NCBI GenBank assembly: GCA_016719925.1 | Contig: JADJYC010000005.1 | Location: 1 to 64,000 of the forward strand | Length of the DNA: 64,000 nt | Reading direction: 5' to 3' | DNA from: Crocinitomicaceae bacterium | GTDB taxonomy: Bacteria > Bacteroidota > Bacteroidia > Flavobacteriales_D > Crocinitomicaceae | In this document: piece by piece, positions 20,922 through 30,355 of the stretch | Numbering within the stretch: the first letter of the stretch is position 1 | Layout of the letters: each line of letters opens with the position of its first letter | Notes under the pieces: model-generated | Seen by the model: only the letters and a program-made list of their open reading frames with translations | What the model was told of the DNA's origin: nothing | The model's database searches: none | Program-made: the position numbers and the translations under genes

Positions 20922-23900
20922 ATGAAATTAATGAGAAAAGTATTTTTGATTTTCGCCATGCTGTTTACGGCTATGCCGGACGGAAAGGCGCAGATTGATA
21001 CCAATTTCTGGTTTGCTGCACCATGGATCACTCCTGACCACTGGTGGAGAGATCCCATTGCATTTCACATTGCAACATTCAATAATCCTACTACGGTAAA
21101 TATCAAACAACCGGCGTCTTCATACGATACTACATTCACTGTACCGGCAAATTCACTTTTCACAAAATATGTTACGCATATAATGAACAGTTTGGAAAGT
21201 AAACCAGCTGATGCTGTTTTGAATAGTGGAGTTCATATTACATCTGATTACCCGATTACGGTAGTTTATGATATTATTACCCGGCCAACAAATTATTATA
21301 ATCCTGAAACATATTCACTGAAAGGAAATAACGGAATGGGATATGAATTTGTATGTCCGTTTCAAACCAGCTGGAATAATCAGACACTTGGTGGAGATTT
21401 AAACGGAGATGCTGTGGTTACACAACCCCGTCAACAGGTAAACATTGTAGCAACAGAAGACAACACTACTATCTGGATCACACCAAAAACCAATATTGTG
21501 GGACATGCCGCAGGTGTAACTTTCTCGGTTACGCTGCCTCTGGCAGGGAATGTATATACTGTTCAGAATATGGTTGGAAATACCAGTGTTGTTGGGAATA
21601 ATTTAGCGGGTACTGTTGTGGTATCAAACAAACCTGTTGCGGTTACTGTTTGTGATGATTCAGTCAATCCATCAGGCGGTGGAGGATGTTATGACCAGAT
21701 GGGCGATCAGATTGTACCAACAGATGTGATTGGAACAGATTATATTGTTAACAAAGGATTTCTGAACGCAGGTTCAAACGAAGCCCTTTATGTTCTTGCA
21801 ACAGAAAATTTTACGACCGTAACAATTGATGACGGTGTATTGAATCCAACTGTCATTTTAAATCAGGGTGACACCTATCCGTTTATAACAGACTATCAGC
21901 TTACCTATATCTCTGCTGACAAACCGGTTTATTTGCTCCACATGTCTGGCTACGGGTGTGAATTAGGTGAAGCTATTTTACCACCGCTTAATTGTGCAGG
22001 ATCAGATCAGGTAAGTTTTGCGCGTGCAAATAATCAGAGTTTTCTTTTAAATATAGTTTGTCCTTCAGGTTCTGAAGGTGACTTTACGCTCAACGGAAGT
22101 CCAACATTAATTCCTGCCGGTGCATTTGCTCCGGTGCCTGGTACTGGTGGTGCCTGGATGGGTGCTCAGATATCTTATACCACAACGGATGTTCCTGTGG
22201 GTTCAGCCAATCTTGTTACCAATTCAACAGATTATTTTTCACTGGGAATAATCAACGGAGGAGCAACAACTGGTTGTCTCTATCATTACATGTCATCATT
22301 TATCAGAAGAGTTTATGTAGATGCAGGTGCTGACCAGATTTTATGTAAAAGTGATGATGATATTTCTTTAACCGGCAGTGTTACAGGTGGAGTTACTACA
22401 GGTATTTGGAGTGTATTGGACGGAAGCGGAACTTTTGCAAATCCTGTTGCAATGAACACAACTTACACGCCTACTCCATCCGATTTAACGCAAGGATATC
22501 TCACTTTCGTTTTGCAGTCTACCGGAAATTGTCTTCCTGAATTTGATACAATGAAAGTTCAGTTTATTGAATCTCCTCTCGTTACTGCAGGGCCGGATCA
22601 ATTTTACTGCAGAAATAATGTGCCGGAAATACCGGTATCAGGAACTCTTCAGTATGCTGTAGGCTCAACCTGGTCAGGTGGAAACGGTGGAGCATTTGAT
22701 GACATTTCTGATTTAAATACAAATTATGTTGCTTCTCCTGCAGACATTGCAGAAGACAGTTTGATTCTTATCATCACATCAAGCGGAAGTTTTTTCTCTT
22801 GTCCGGATGACAAAGATTCTGTGGTAATTTATTTTACAGATCCTGCAACGGTATTTGCAGGACCGGATATTGTAACCTGTGCAAGCCAGCCTGATGTTCC
22901 GCTTGCGGGAGCTGTCAGCGGAGCATCTTCAACCGGAATCTGGACAACATCCGGTTCAGGTAGTTTCTCACCATCAGAAACAAATCTTGTTAATGATTAC
23001 ACAATGAGTGCATCTGATACAACACTTTCAAGTCTGACCCTTGTACTTACATCAACCAACAACGGTGGATGTCTTGCAGTTGCAGATAGTTTAATGGTTA
23101 CAATTCTTGATCAGCCGCTTGTAAATATTACAACAGATGATTCTATCTGCGCAAATCTTCCGATAATAAATCTGGACGGAAATGTCACATTTGGTTATTC
23201 TGTTTTATGGTCTGTAGATGGATTCGGTTCTATTGCAAGTCCGTCAACACTCAGCACTACCTATAGCGTTAATCCAGCAGACACAATTGCCGGTTCTATT
23301 ATGGTTCATTTAGAAACCAGTGGTGGAATTTGCCCGGTTGAAGAGGATTCACTTTTGATTACGTTCATTGCTCCGCCAGTTGTAAATGCAGGACCAGATA
23401 TGGCTTTCTGTGCCAATGAACTTGTTGCATTAAACGGTACACTTGCTGGTTCTGCTTCATCCGGAACATGGACATCTACCGGAACAGGATCATTCACACC
23501 AAGTGCTAATTTGCTGAATACTTTTTATCAGGGATCAGCACTTGATTTGAGCGCCGGAACTGTTCAACTCGTACTTACCTCTTCATCTGATTATGGATGT
23601 ATTGCTGACAAGGACACTGTAACTATTACTTATAAAGATGCACCAACAGCAGACTTTGATTTTTCTTATGCCTGCTCTGCTGAAAACACCTACTTTACAG
23701 ATCAGTCGACTGTTGCAAGCGGTTCAATTATTACCTGGCAATATGATTTTGGTGATGGTAATACTTCTATTGCTGATGATCCGATTCATCCGTACGCTGG
23801 TTCAGGAAATTATTTTGTAACACTGATAGTTGAGTCATCCAACAATTGTTTTGATACCATTACAAAAGCAGTTTACGTAAATCCGGTTCCGGTTGCCATG

Positions 23901-24650
23901 TTCACCAATGAATATGCCTGTCAGGGAGAATCAGTTGCATTTACAGATATTTCATTTTTATCAGCAGGAAATATTGTAAGCTGGGATTGGGACTTTGATA
24001 ACGGCACCGGTACAAGTACTAATCAAAATCCGGAATATACTTTCCCCGGTTGTTGGAACATATCCTGTTGTACTGACTGTCACTTCAGATTCAGGCTGTG
24101 TAGAACTGTGACAAATAATATCAATGTTCTTTCCGGTCCGGATGCTGCATTTACTTTTGCACCTGATCCTGCATTTGCTCTTGAAAATGTAAATTTCACC
24201 GATCAGACCATTGGTGCGCCAACTGACTGGTACTGGAATTTTGGAGATGGATTAGGCGGGAATACACAAAATATCATTCATCAATATACAAACGGAGGGG
24301 AATTTGTGATCACGCTGGAAGTAACAGATACAGCTGGATGTGTTGATACGACATCTCAAATGATCAACGTGATTCTTATGCCCGTTTTACCTACAGGATT
24401 CACACCGAATAATGATGGCGAAAATGATATTTTCCTGATTCGCGGAGGACCATTTGAAGCAGTTGATTTCAGAATTTACAATAACTGGGGACAATTAATT
24501 TTCACTTCAGATGATGCCAATATTGGCTGGGATGGAACGTACAAAGGTGAAGATGCTCCTGTCGGAGTTTATACCTGGACTTTCTCGGTCACTGTATCTT
24601 CAACACGACCAGTAGTAACAGGAAAAGGAGACGTAACATTATTAAGATGA
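20922..24650 (+). CDS. CHU_C cargo with IgGFc-binding-type N-terminus (module 3), internal out-of-frame patch
   Basis: 1242 residues. Signal peptide ends DGKAQ. N-terminal IgGFc-binding-like domain (TNFWFAAPWITPDHWW, NTTIWITPKTNIVGH, MGDQIVPTDVIGTDYIV), paralogous to the 16489 protein. Then five Ig-like repeats and PKD domains (WQYDFGDGNTS, DWYWNFGDGLGGNTQN). CHU_C domain from ~residue 1155: GFTPNNDGENDIFL, NNWGQLIFTSDD, end GDVTLLR, the same subtype as module 1. A C run at 24044-24047 (one base extra) and an AA at 24104-24105 (one base missing) put about 20 residues out of frame; the Cys-rich text there is an artefact, the restored reading being VVGTYPVVLTVTSDSGCVE. Stop overlaps the next start (ATGA). 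Confidence 0.88.
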   Translation: MKLMRKVFLIFAMLFTAMPDGKAQIDTNFWFAAPWITPDHWWRDPIAFHIATFNNPTTVNIKQPASSYDTTFTVPANSLFTKYVTHIMNSLESKPADAVLNSGVHITSDYPITVVYDIITRPTNYYNPETYSLKGNNGMGYEFVCPFQTSWNNQTLGGDLNGDAVVTQPRQQVNIVATEDNTTIWITPKTNIVGHAAGVTFSVTLPLAGNVYTVQNMVGNTSVVGNNLAGTVVVSNKPVAVTVCDDSVNPSGGGGCYDQMGDQIVPTDVIGTDYIVNKGFLNAGSNEALYVLATENFTTVTIDDGVLNPTVILNQGDTYPFITDYQLTYISADKPVYLLHMSGYGCELGEAILPPLNCAGSDQVSFARANNQSFLLNIVCPSGSEGDFTLNGSPTLIPAGAFAPVPGTGGAWMGAQISYTTTDVPVGSANLVTNSTDYFSLGIINGGATTGCLYHYMSSFIRRVYVDAGADQILCKSDDDISLTGSVTGGVTTGIWSVLDGSGTFANPVAMNTTYTPTPSDLTQGYLTFVLQSTGNCLPEFDTMKVQFIESPLVTAGPDQFYCRNNVPEIPVSGTLQYAVGSTWSGGNGGAFDDISDLNTNYVASPADIAEDSLILIITSSGSFFSCPDDKDSVVIYFTDPATVFAGPDIVTCASQPDVPLAGAVSGASSTGIWTTSGSGSFSPSETNLVNDYTMSASDTTLSSLTLVLTSTNNGGCLAVADSLMVTILDQPLVNITTDDSICANLPIINLDGNVTFGYSVLWSVDGFGSIASPSTLSTTYSVNPADTIAGSIMVHLETSGGICPVEEDSLLITFIAPPVVNAGPDMAFCANELVALNGTLAGSASSGTWTSTGTGSFTPSANLLNTFYQGSALDLSAGTVQLVLTSSSDYGCIADKDTVTITYKDAPTADFDFSYACSAENTYFTDQSTVASGSIITWQYDFGDGNTSIADDPIHPYAGSGNYFVTLIVESSNNCFDTITKAVYVNPVPVAMFTNEYACQGESVAFTDISFLSAGNIVSWDWDFDNGTGTSTNQNPEYTFPGCWNISCCTDCHFRFRLCRTVTNNINVLSGPDAAFTFAPDPAFALENVNFTDQTIGAPTDWYWNFGDGLGGNTQNIIHQYTNGGEFVITLEVTDTAGCVDTTSQMINVILMPVLPTGFTPNNDGENDIFLIRGGPFEAVDFRIYNNWGQLIFTSDDANIGWDGTYKGEDAPVGVYTWTFSVTVSSTRPVVTGKGDVTLLR

Positions 24651-25639
24651 TGAAGCAGGTAAAATTATTTTTCATTCTGATTTTTGTGCAGACATTTACG
24701 TTTGCTCAGGATTTTCATTTGTCTATTTATGATGCTGCTCCGCTCTATCTTAATCCTGCAATGACAGGAGTGGTTGAAGGATCATGGAGAGTGCACGGAC
24801 AATATCGTACACAGTGGAAAGAAGTAAATTTCAAACCTTACATGACCGGCCTGATCAGTTTTGATATGCCTTATAAAAAATGGGGATTTGGTGGTCAGAT
24901 TGTAAATTACCGCGCGGGAATAGGAAATTATAATGCTTTACAAGGCGTTGGATCAGTCGCCTATACATTATCAATTGACAGAAAAAAATATCACAACATT
25001 TCATTTGGATTGCAAGGCGGAATTACACAAAAATCTGTAGAGCACCAGTTGCTGACATTCAATAACCAGTATACTACTGACAACGGTGGTACATTTGATA
25101 ATTCATTAAATAACGGTGAAGGTTTTGGTTCACAATCTTTCATCATACCTGAACTGAATTTTGGAGCCCTGTATTATTTCTCCAAACAACAATCAAAACT
25201 GAATCCGTTTATAGGTGCATCTGCATTTAACATTCTTCAGCCAAATGAAACTTTTCTGGAAGATGACAATCTTTTGCCGTTGAGAATTTACGGACATGGC
25301 GGAATAAGAATTAACCTGACTGAAACTTTTTATATTATTCCAAAGGCACTATACATGCAGCAAACAAACTTTTCAGAACTTACACTTGCTGGTGATGTTG
25401 GCTGGTATCTGAAAGCACCAGAGACTTTTCTGTTAGGCGGACTTGTTTACAGGAATAAAGACGCAGCCGTTGTTTATATTGGCGCAAAAAAAATAAACTA
25501 CATCGCCAAACTTTCATACGACATCAATTTTTCATCATTATCTGCTGCTTCTTCAGGTAAAGGAGGATTTGAAATTTCATTTACTTACATGCACCAGAAC
25601 GCATCACCACAAAACGTCAAAATTTGTCCGCGGTTATGA
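24647..25639 (+). CDS. PorP/SprF-family T9SS outer-membrane protein (module 3)
   Basis: 330 residues, uninterrupted; ATG 24647 or 24650, both overlapping the upstream stop. Signal peptide ends FTFAQ. Mature start DFHLSIYDAAPLYLNPAMTG. It matches the 13235 copy over most of its length (TGLISFDM..KKWGFGGQIVNYRAGIG) and ends PRL like it, so the two are recent paralogues. Predicted partner of the cargo encoded just upstream. Overlaps the PorE-like gene by ATGA. Confidence 0.92.
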   Translation: MMKQVKLFFILIFVQTFTFAQDFHLSIYDAAPLYLNPAMTGVVEGSWRVHGQYRTQWKEVNFKPYMTGLISFDMPYKKWGFGGQIVNYRAGIGNYNALQGVGSVAYTLSIDRKKYHNISFGLQGGITQKSVEHQLLTFNNQYTTDNGGTFDNSLNNGEGFGSQSFIIPELNFGALYYFSKQQSKLNPFIGASAFNILQPNETFLEDDNLLPLRIYGHGGIRINLTETFYIIPKALYMQQTNFSELTLAGDVGWYLKAPETFLLGGLVYRNKDAAVVYIGAKKINYIAKLSYDINFSSLSAASSGKGGFEISFTYMHQNASPQNVKICPRL

Positions 25640-27635
25640 TCAGAAATTTTAGCAGACTGACCTTTGTAATTTTTATTTTTCTAACTTCTGCGGTAGCCAT
25701 TTCACAGTCTAAAAAAGTGTGGATGTACAAAGCAGATGAAGCGTATGAAAAAAAGGATTATTCAACAGCATTGAGATACTATCACATGGTACTGGATGAC
25801 ACACTTGGTATGTCAACCAAAGTATTACCTTATGAAATAACGCTGTCTAATCAGAAAATAAAAAGATTCTACACAAACACCAACAGATAAAACTGTAAGT
25901 CTGGGTCAGTATATGTCATTCACCAGATTGCCAATGCTACCGCTACTCACAGGATGATGACAATGCAGCAAATTACTTCAAACAATCTGCTGAAAATTCA
26001 AATTATATTGATGACTACTATTATTATGGATTGACGTTGATGTATCTGGGCAGATATGAAGAAGCGCAGGAAGTATTTGACAAATATGTAGGTATTGAAG
26101 GTGTTTCTGAAAACATGCTCAAACGTGCGTTCCGTGAAATATCCGGTTGCAGATATGCGATGGAAGTTGAAGAACCGGAAGAAAAAATTGAAGTAGTACT
26201 GGGAGACACAACTGTTTTTAATGCAGGTACATCATCATTTGCGGCAATGTATTGGGGAGATGGTTATGATAAACTAATTTTCACCAGTGCAAGAACCGGT
26301 TCAATTATTCTTGATCCGGAAACACAGGATCCAAGATATTTGTGTGACCTCTATTATTCAGAAAAAAATGAAAACGGCGAATGGCAGAAAGCGCACAACT
26401 TTGGTCGTCCGCTTAACTCAGCCAGACATGATGCCTCAGGCGCTATCTTCAATAATTTTGTTTACTACACGCGCTGGAGTGATGAAAGCAGAAATGATAA
26501 ATCCATCTATCTGGCAAGAATGATTGACATGAAATTTTTTGAATCACTGAAACTCGATTCAACAGTTAACATGGCAGGTTTCCAAAGCATCAATCCATTT
26601 GTTACTGCAGATGGAAAATGGCTTTATTTTGCAAGCAACAGACCAGGCGGTTCAGGTGGATTTGATATCTGGAGAATTGCTTTGGATGAAGTTGGAAGTC
26701 CAATGGGTGAACCCTATAATTTAGGTGAACCATTGAATTCAGAATACGATGAACTTTCACCGTTCTTCCATGAAAAATCTTCTTCGCTTTTCTTCAGTTC
26801 TGACGGACACGCTTCCATGGGTGGTTTGGATATTTTCAAAAGTAATTATGATCCTGAATCTGATTTTTATGAGATGCCTATTAACCTGGGTATTCCAATC
26901 AACTCAGCACATGATGATTCGTATTATGTGACAGATGATGAAATGCGTTATGGTTTTATCACTTCAAACCGCGCTGAATGTACTGACTGTGATTCGTTGT
27001 ATACGCTCTGTTCACACTGTTATAAAATTTATACCGTTCTCCAACCGCCACCTGTTTTCAAAATCAAAGGATACGGATATTATGAGCATGAACTTATTCC
27101 AAATCTGGAATTGTTTTTGCGCGCAACTGCAAAAGGATATTTTGCGGATAAAGCGGTTGTAATGACAAAAGGAGAACTTTATTCAAAAGCTTATCGTCAG
27201 GATTTTTATCTGGAAAAAATACCAGAGGGTGAGATCACTATTGAAGGTATTGAATATGATTATGACAGCGCAAATTTACGTCCGGTGTCTATTGAAATTC
27301 TGAATAAGTTGATTGAGTTTCTTGAGCTGAATCACAATCTGAAAATTGAAATCAGATCACATACGGATGAACGCGGAAGTGATAAGTACAATCTGAGTTT
27401 ATCAGAAAGAAGAGCACAGTCTGTGGTTGATTATCTGATCTCACAGGGAATTCCTGCCGAGCGCTTGGTTGCTAAAGGGTATGGAGAAACAATGCCTGCT
27501 GAAATCAAAGATGAAAACGGACAAGTGGTAACATTGACTCCTGATTATATCTATTCTTTACCTGACAAAGACAAACAGGAAGAATATCATCAGCGAAACA
27601 GACGTACGGCTTTCTTTGTACTTGAAGAGAATTGA
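25636..27635 (+). CDS. PorE-like protein (module 3), CRD deleted, three frame breaks near the N-terminus
   Basis: About 666 residues when rejoined. ATG 25636 overlaps the PorP stop; a TTG 12 bases upstream is rejected. Signal peptide ends AVAISQ. TPR-like region, PD40 propeller (LYFASNRPGGSGGFDIW, LFFSSDGHASMGGLDIF), linker with CTDCDSLYTLCSHC, then directly OmpA_C (IRSHTDERGSDKYN, LSERRAQSVVDYL). Compared with the 14221 copy, ~34 residues of the regulatory-like beta fold are absent: FKIKGY runs straight into GYYEHELIPNLELF. Breaks: extra A at 25860-25864, a slip near 25910-25914, and a missing base near 25937; downstream from ~25938 the frame is open to 27635. The OmpA domains of the two copies are nearly identical. 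Confidence 0.82.
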
Positions 27636-27647
27636 TTTTTTGAGGTC

Positions 27648-27667
27648 AAAGGCCAGAGGACAAAGGG
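27648..27667 (+). repeat. Left arm of a long-range inverted repeat
   Basis: AAAGGCCAGAGGACAAAGGG; matches the reverse complement of 28728-28747 at 18 of 20 positions. The surrounding 27643-27735 is low-complexity purine-rich text (AGAGACTC, CAGAGATACAGAGATCAAAGAGG). Confidence 0.65.
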
Positions 27668-27780
27668 CAAAGATTAGGAGAGACTCAAGATAGGCAGAGA
27701 TACAGAGATCAAAGAGGTTCACAAAGAGTTCTCATTCAATTAATTTTCTGTCTTAAATCAGATAGGAATTCGAATTAAAC

Positions 27781-28632
27781 CTACCAATTACTTTTTTTTA
27801 TCTTGTCAAACGATAATGCTATTCCGGTTTCAAAAGTTAATGGGAATCGGAAATCAAAATTGTGGGATGTTGGAAAAAAATTATAATCACCCCACCATTT
27901 TCCCTTCATACTTTCTTTTTTCAATGTCATAAAACTGTTACCTGCATTAATGAAGACATTGATAAACTTCCAGCTATACATAAAGCTTACTGTTAAACCC
28001 AATTGCCTGCTAAAATAACTGCCAGAACCGCGGTCATAGTAATTGGGTCTATATCCTTCAACAAGTGCATTTTCCAATCCATTCCACCAATGATCCTGAG
28101 CTACAAAGTGTGTAATAAAAATTCCTCCTCCAACAAAAAATGGTGCTTCCGGCAGTTTATAGCGAACAACTATTTCTGATTTTATTCCTACAATTTCTGT
28201 CCTATACCTGATTGATGTGACTGACCCAATCCCTGTGTTTGAAGAATTGAATTCTGAAATTGGATAGGGATCTGCATAAGGAGTGCCAACATCAGTCAAT
28301 TCTAATGTCAATCCATCTTCAAAATTTCCTTTGAAAAATGAAATGTTCTGACTGATTTGAATTTTATTACTATTAAACCAATTCACAGAAAAACCGAAAG
28401 TATAATCAAAAGATGCCCTGAAATTGTGATAATTTAAATTGTATTCTTCATAATCATAAATGCTGCCGATATCACCTGGATCCACAGGTAAAACTACTTC
28501 ATCAAAACTCCTCAATCCCCAAAACATCAATGAATGAAAACCACCTCCAACCGATAGCGGTCCTGTGACCAGGAAAGTGATGATGAAAGCAAAAGAATGA
28601 GTAGAATCAATCGGTACATAATAATAAAACAA
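27781..28632 (-). CDS. Putative outer-membrane beta-barrel-like protein, unrecognised
   Basis: 283 residues. I do not recognise the family. The sequence alternates hydrophobic and polar residues with many aromatics (YHNFRASFDYTFGFSVNWF, RTEIVGIKSEIVVRYKL, FINVFINAGNSFMTL), as in outer-membrane barrels, but no standard signal peptide is seen: the N-terminus has only one hydrophobic stretch (FAFIITFLVTGPLSVGG), and the C-terminus ends KKSNW rather than in a beta-signal. The gene may have lost its true 5' end. It is alone, points against its neighbours, and lies between 20-bp inverted repeats (27648 and 28728), which suggests acquisition as a unit. Confidence 0.55.
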   Translation of the reverse strand: MFYYYVPIDSTHSFAFIITFLVTGPLSVGGGFHSLMFWGLRSFDEVVLPVDPGDIGSIYDYEEYNLNYHNFRASFDYTFGFSVNWFNSNKIQISQNISFFKGNFEDGLTLELTDVGTPYADPYPISEFNSSNTGIGSVTSIRYRTEIVGIKSEIVVRYKLPEAPFFVGGGIFITHFVAQDHWWNGLENALVEGYRPNYYDRGSGSYFSRQLGLTVSFMYSWKFINVFINAGNSFMTLKKESMKGKWWGDYNFFPTSHNFDFRFPLTFETGIALSFDKIKKSNW

Positions 28633-28727
28633 GTTCGATCTTTATAAAGTTACAGTTCCGTTTATAATAAATTATAAACCTGACTCAAATGGGCAAAGGT
28701 CTGAATCTCTAAAAATGTAAAAACTTC

Positions 28728-28747
28728 CCCTTTGACCTCTGGCCCTT
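28728..28747 (-). repeat. Right arm of a long-range inverted repeat
   Basis: Its reverse complement AAGGGCCAGAGGTCAAAGGG pairs with 27648-27667 (18/20). The two arms enclose the barrel-like gene. Confidence 0.65.
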
Positions 28748-28816
28748 AGCCCTACCCTTTTAAACTCTTTTAACCAAATCCTGAATCCCGTTTCCTCCAT
28801 CGTCCCCACAATCCAC

Positions 28817-28824
28817 TATCTTTG
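28817..28824 (+). promoter_or_regulatory. -7 box TATCTTTG of the FKBP pair
   Basis: Exact TAnnTTTG match 15 bases upstream of ATG 28839, giving a very short leader. No convincing -33 element. Confidence 0.55.
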
Positions 28825-28838
28825 TAAAAAAATTATTC

Positions 28839-29437
28839 ATGAGCAATTCTCAAAAAGATGCCAGCTATTGTGTTGGACTAAGTGTTGGATACAGTTTACA
28901 GAGTCAGGATATGTCAGAAATCAACATCGACGAATTTGTGAACGGACTGAAAGATGTGTTTGCACAAAAAGAAGCACGCTTTACGCCACAGCAGGCCAAT
29001 CAGATTATTCAGGCATATCTGAATGAACAGGGTGAAGCAAAATACGCGGCCAATAAAAAGAAGGTGAAGATTTTCTGAAACAAAACGCAGCCAGAAAAGA
29101 AGTTGTGACTTTGCCGTCTGGTTTGCAATATGAAATCATTGTTGAAGGCAACGGACCAAAACCAACCGCTGATTCAGAAGTAATTGTTCACTATCACGGA
29201 ACATTAACTACCGGAACCGTATTTGACAGCTCAGTATTGAGAAATCAACCTGCAACATTTGGTGTAACACAAGTAATAAAGGGCTGGACAGAAGCTTTAC
29301 AATTAATGCCAAAAGGATCCAAATGGAAATTATTTATTCCTGAAAATTTAGCTTACGGAGCAAACCCGCATCCAAACGGACCGATTAAACCATACATGGC
29401 ACTTGTTTTTGAAGTTGAACTTCTTGAAATTGACTAA
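28839..29437 (+). CDS. FKBP-type peptidyl-prolyl isomerase, one frame break
   Basis: About 199 residues when rejoined. The N-terminal ~75 residues (DASYCVGLSVGYSLQSQDMS...) are the helical dimerisation region of FklB/FkpA-type enzymes; the C-terminal domain has VIVHYHGTLTTGTVFDSS, VIKGWTEALQLMPKGSKW and IPENLAYG, the standard FKBP active-site blocks. No signal peptide, so probably cytoplasmic. The break is a five-A run at 29055-29059 (six restores KKEGEDFLKQNA). It is followed one base later by a second FKBP that is a lipoprotein, so the pair may serve the two compartments. Confidence 0.88.
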
Positions 29438-29438
29438 C

Positions 29439-30355
29439 ATGAAATACCTGTTTTTTTCATTGCCACTTTTTTTGATGGCTTGTTCTGGTTCTGAAAATGA
29501 TCCGATCATTGAACATGAAACCACACCCAAAATTGAATTCAAAGATTTTGATGAAAAAATCAGTTATTGCATTGGATTGGATCATGCTGTTTCAGCAAAA
29601 ACCATTTATGCGTCACCAGAAAATCAATTGAAATTTGATATGTCACAAATAGAAAAAGGCATGATTGATTATCTGGCCGGCAATGAACTCAGAGTTCCGT
29701 TTGAAGCAAGAGACAGCATATTTGCATTTTATCTTTTGCCGGACGGTTCAGTAAATGAAACGGCTATTCCAAAAGCTGATGCCAGTTATGCCATTGGTAT
29801 GGAAGAAGGATTTGTTTTGGTCAGTTCATTAGTTGGAAGAGGCATTGATCAGGTTGTTTATGCAGACTTGCTGATAAGAGGAATTGAAGACGGAATGAAA
29901 AACGGTGAACCGGCAATTTCAATTATGGAAGCGCGCACAGAAGTTGCCAATTATTATTCATCACTCAATAAAAAAGACGGCGAAGCATTTTTACTTGAAA
30001 ATGCAAAACGTGACAGCGTGGAAGTAACCGAATCAGGTTTGCAATACATCATCTACAAAAAGGAACAGGCATCTCCCCTCACCTCACTGATACCTGCGTG
30101 ATTCATTATACAGGAAGATTATTGGACGGACGGGAATTTGAAAGTACCATACCTTCACAACGCCCTGCACAATTTACACCGCTTGGATTAATTCCGGGCT
30201 GGCAGGAGGCTTTACAATTAATGAAAGAAGGCGGACAATACCGCTTTTTTATGCCGCAGGAATTAGCCTACGGTGAAAAAGGCAGCGGACCCATTGAACC
30301 TTTTAGCATGCTGGTTTTTGACATTGAATTGATTAAGGTGAAGAAGTTTAAGTAG
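29439..30355 (+). CDS. FKBP-type peptidyl-prolyl isomerase, lipoprotein, one frame break
   Basis: About 305 residues when rejoined. Lipoprotein signal MKYLFFSLPLFLMAC with lipobox LMAC, so membrane-anchored outside the cytoplasm. The middle has two FKBP_N-like helical segments (ISYCIGLDHAVSAKTIY and ASYAIGMEEGFVLVSSLVG), an apparent internal duplication. The C-terminal FKBP domain has VIHYTGRLLDGREFEST, LIPGWQEALQLMKEGG and MPQELAYGEKGSG. A five-A run at 30057-30061 (six expected) causes the break; the restored text is YKKGTGISPHLTDTCVIHY. Likely assists folding of exported proteins. Convergent with and overlapping the HTTM gene end by 8 bases. Confidence 0.88.

Noticed and set aside
24046..24105. 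Cysteine-rich metal-binding patch in the module 3 cargo
   Set aside because: It is out-of-frame translation between two compensating indels; the correct frame gives an ordinary PKD strand.
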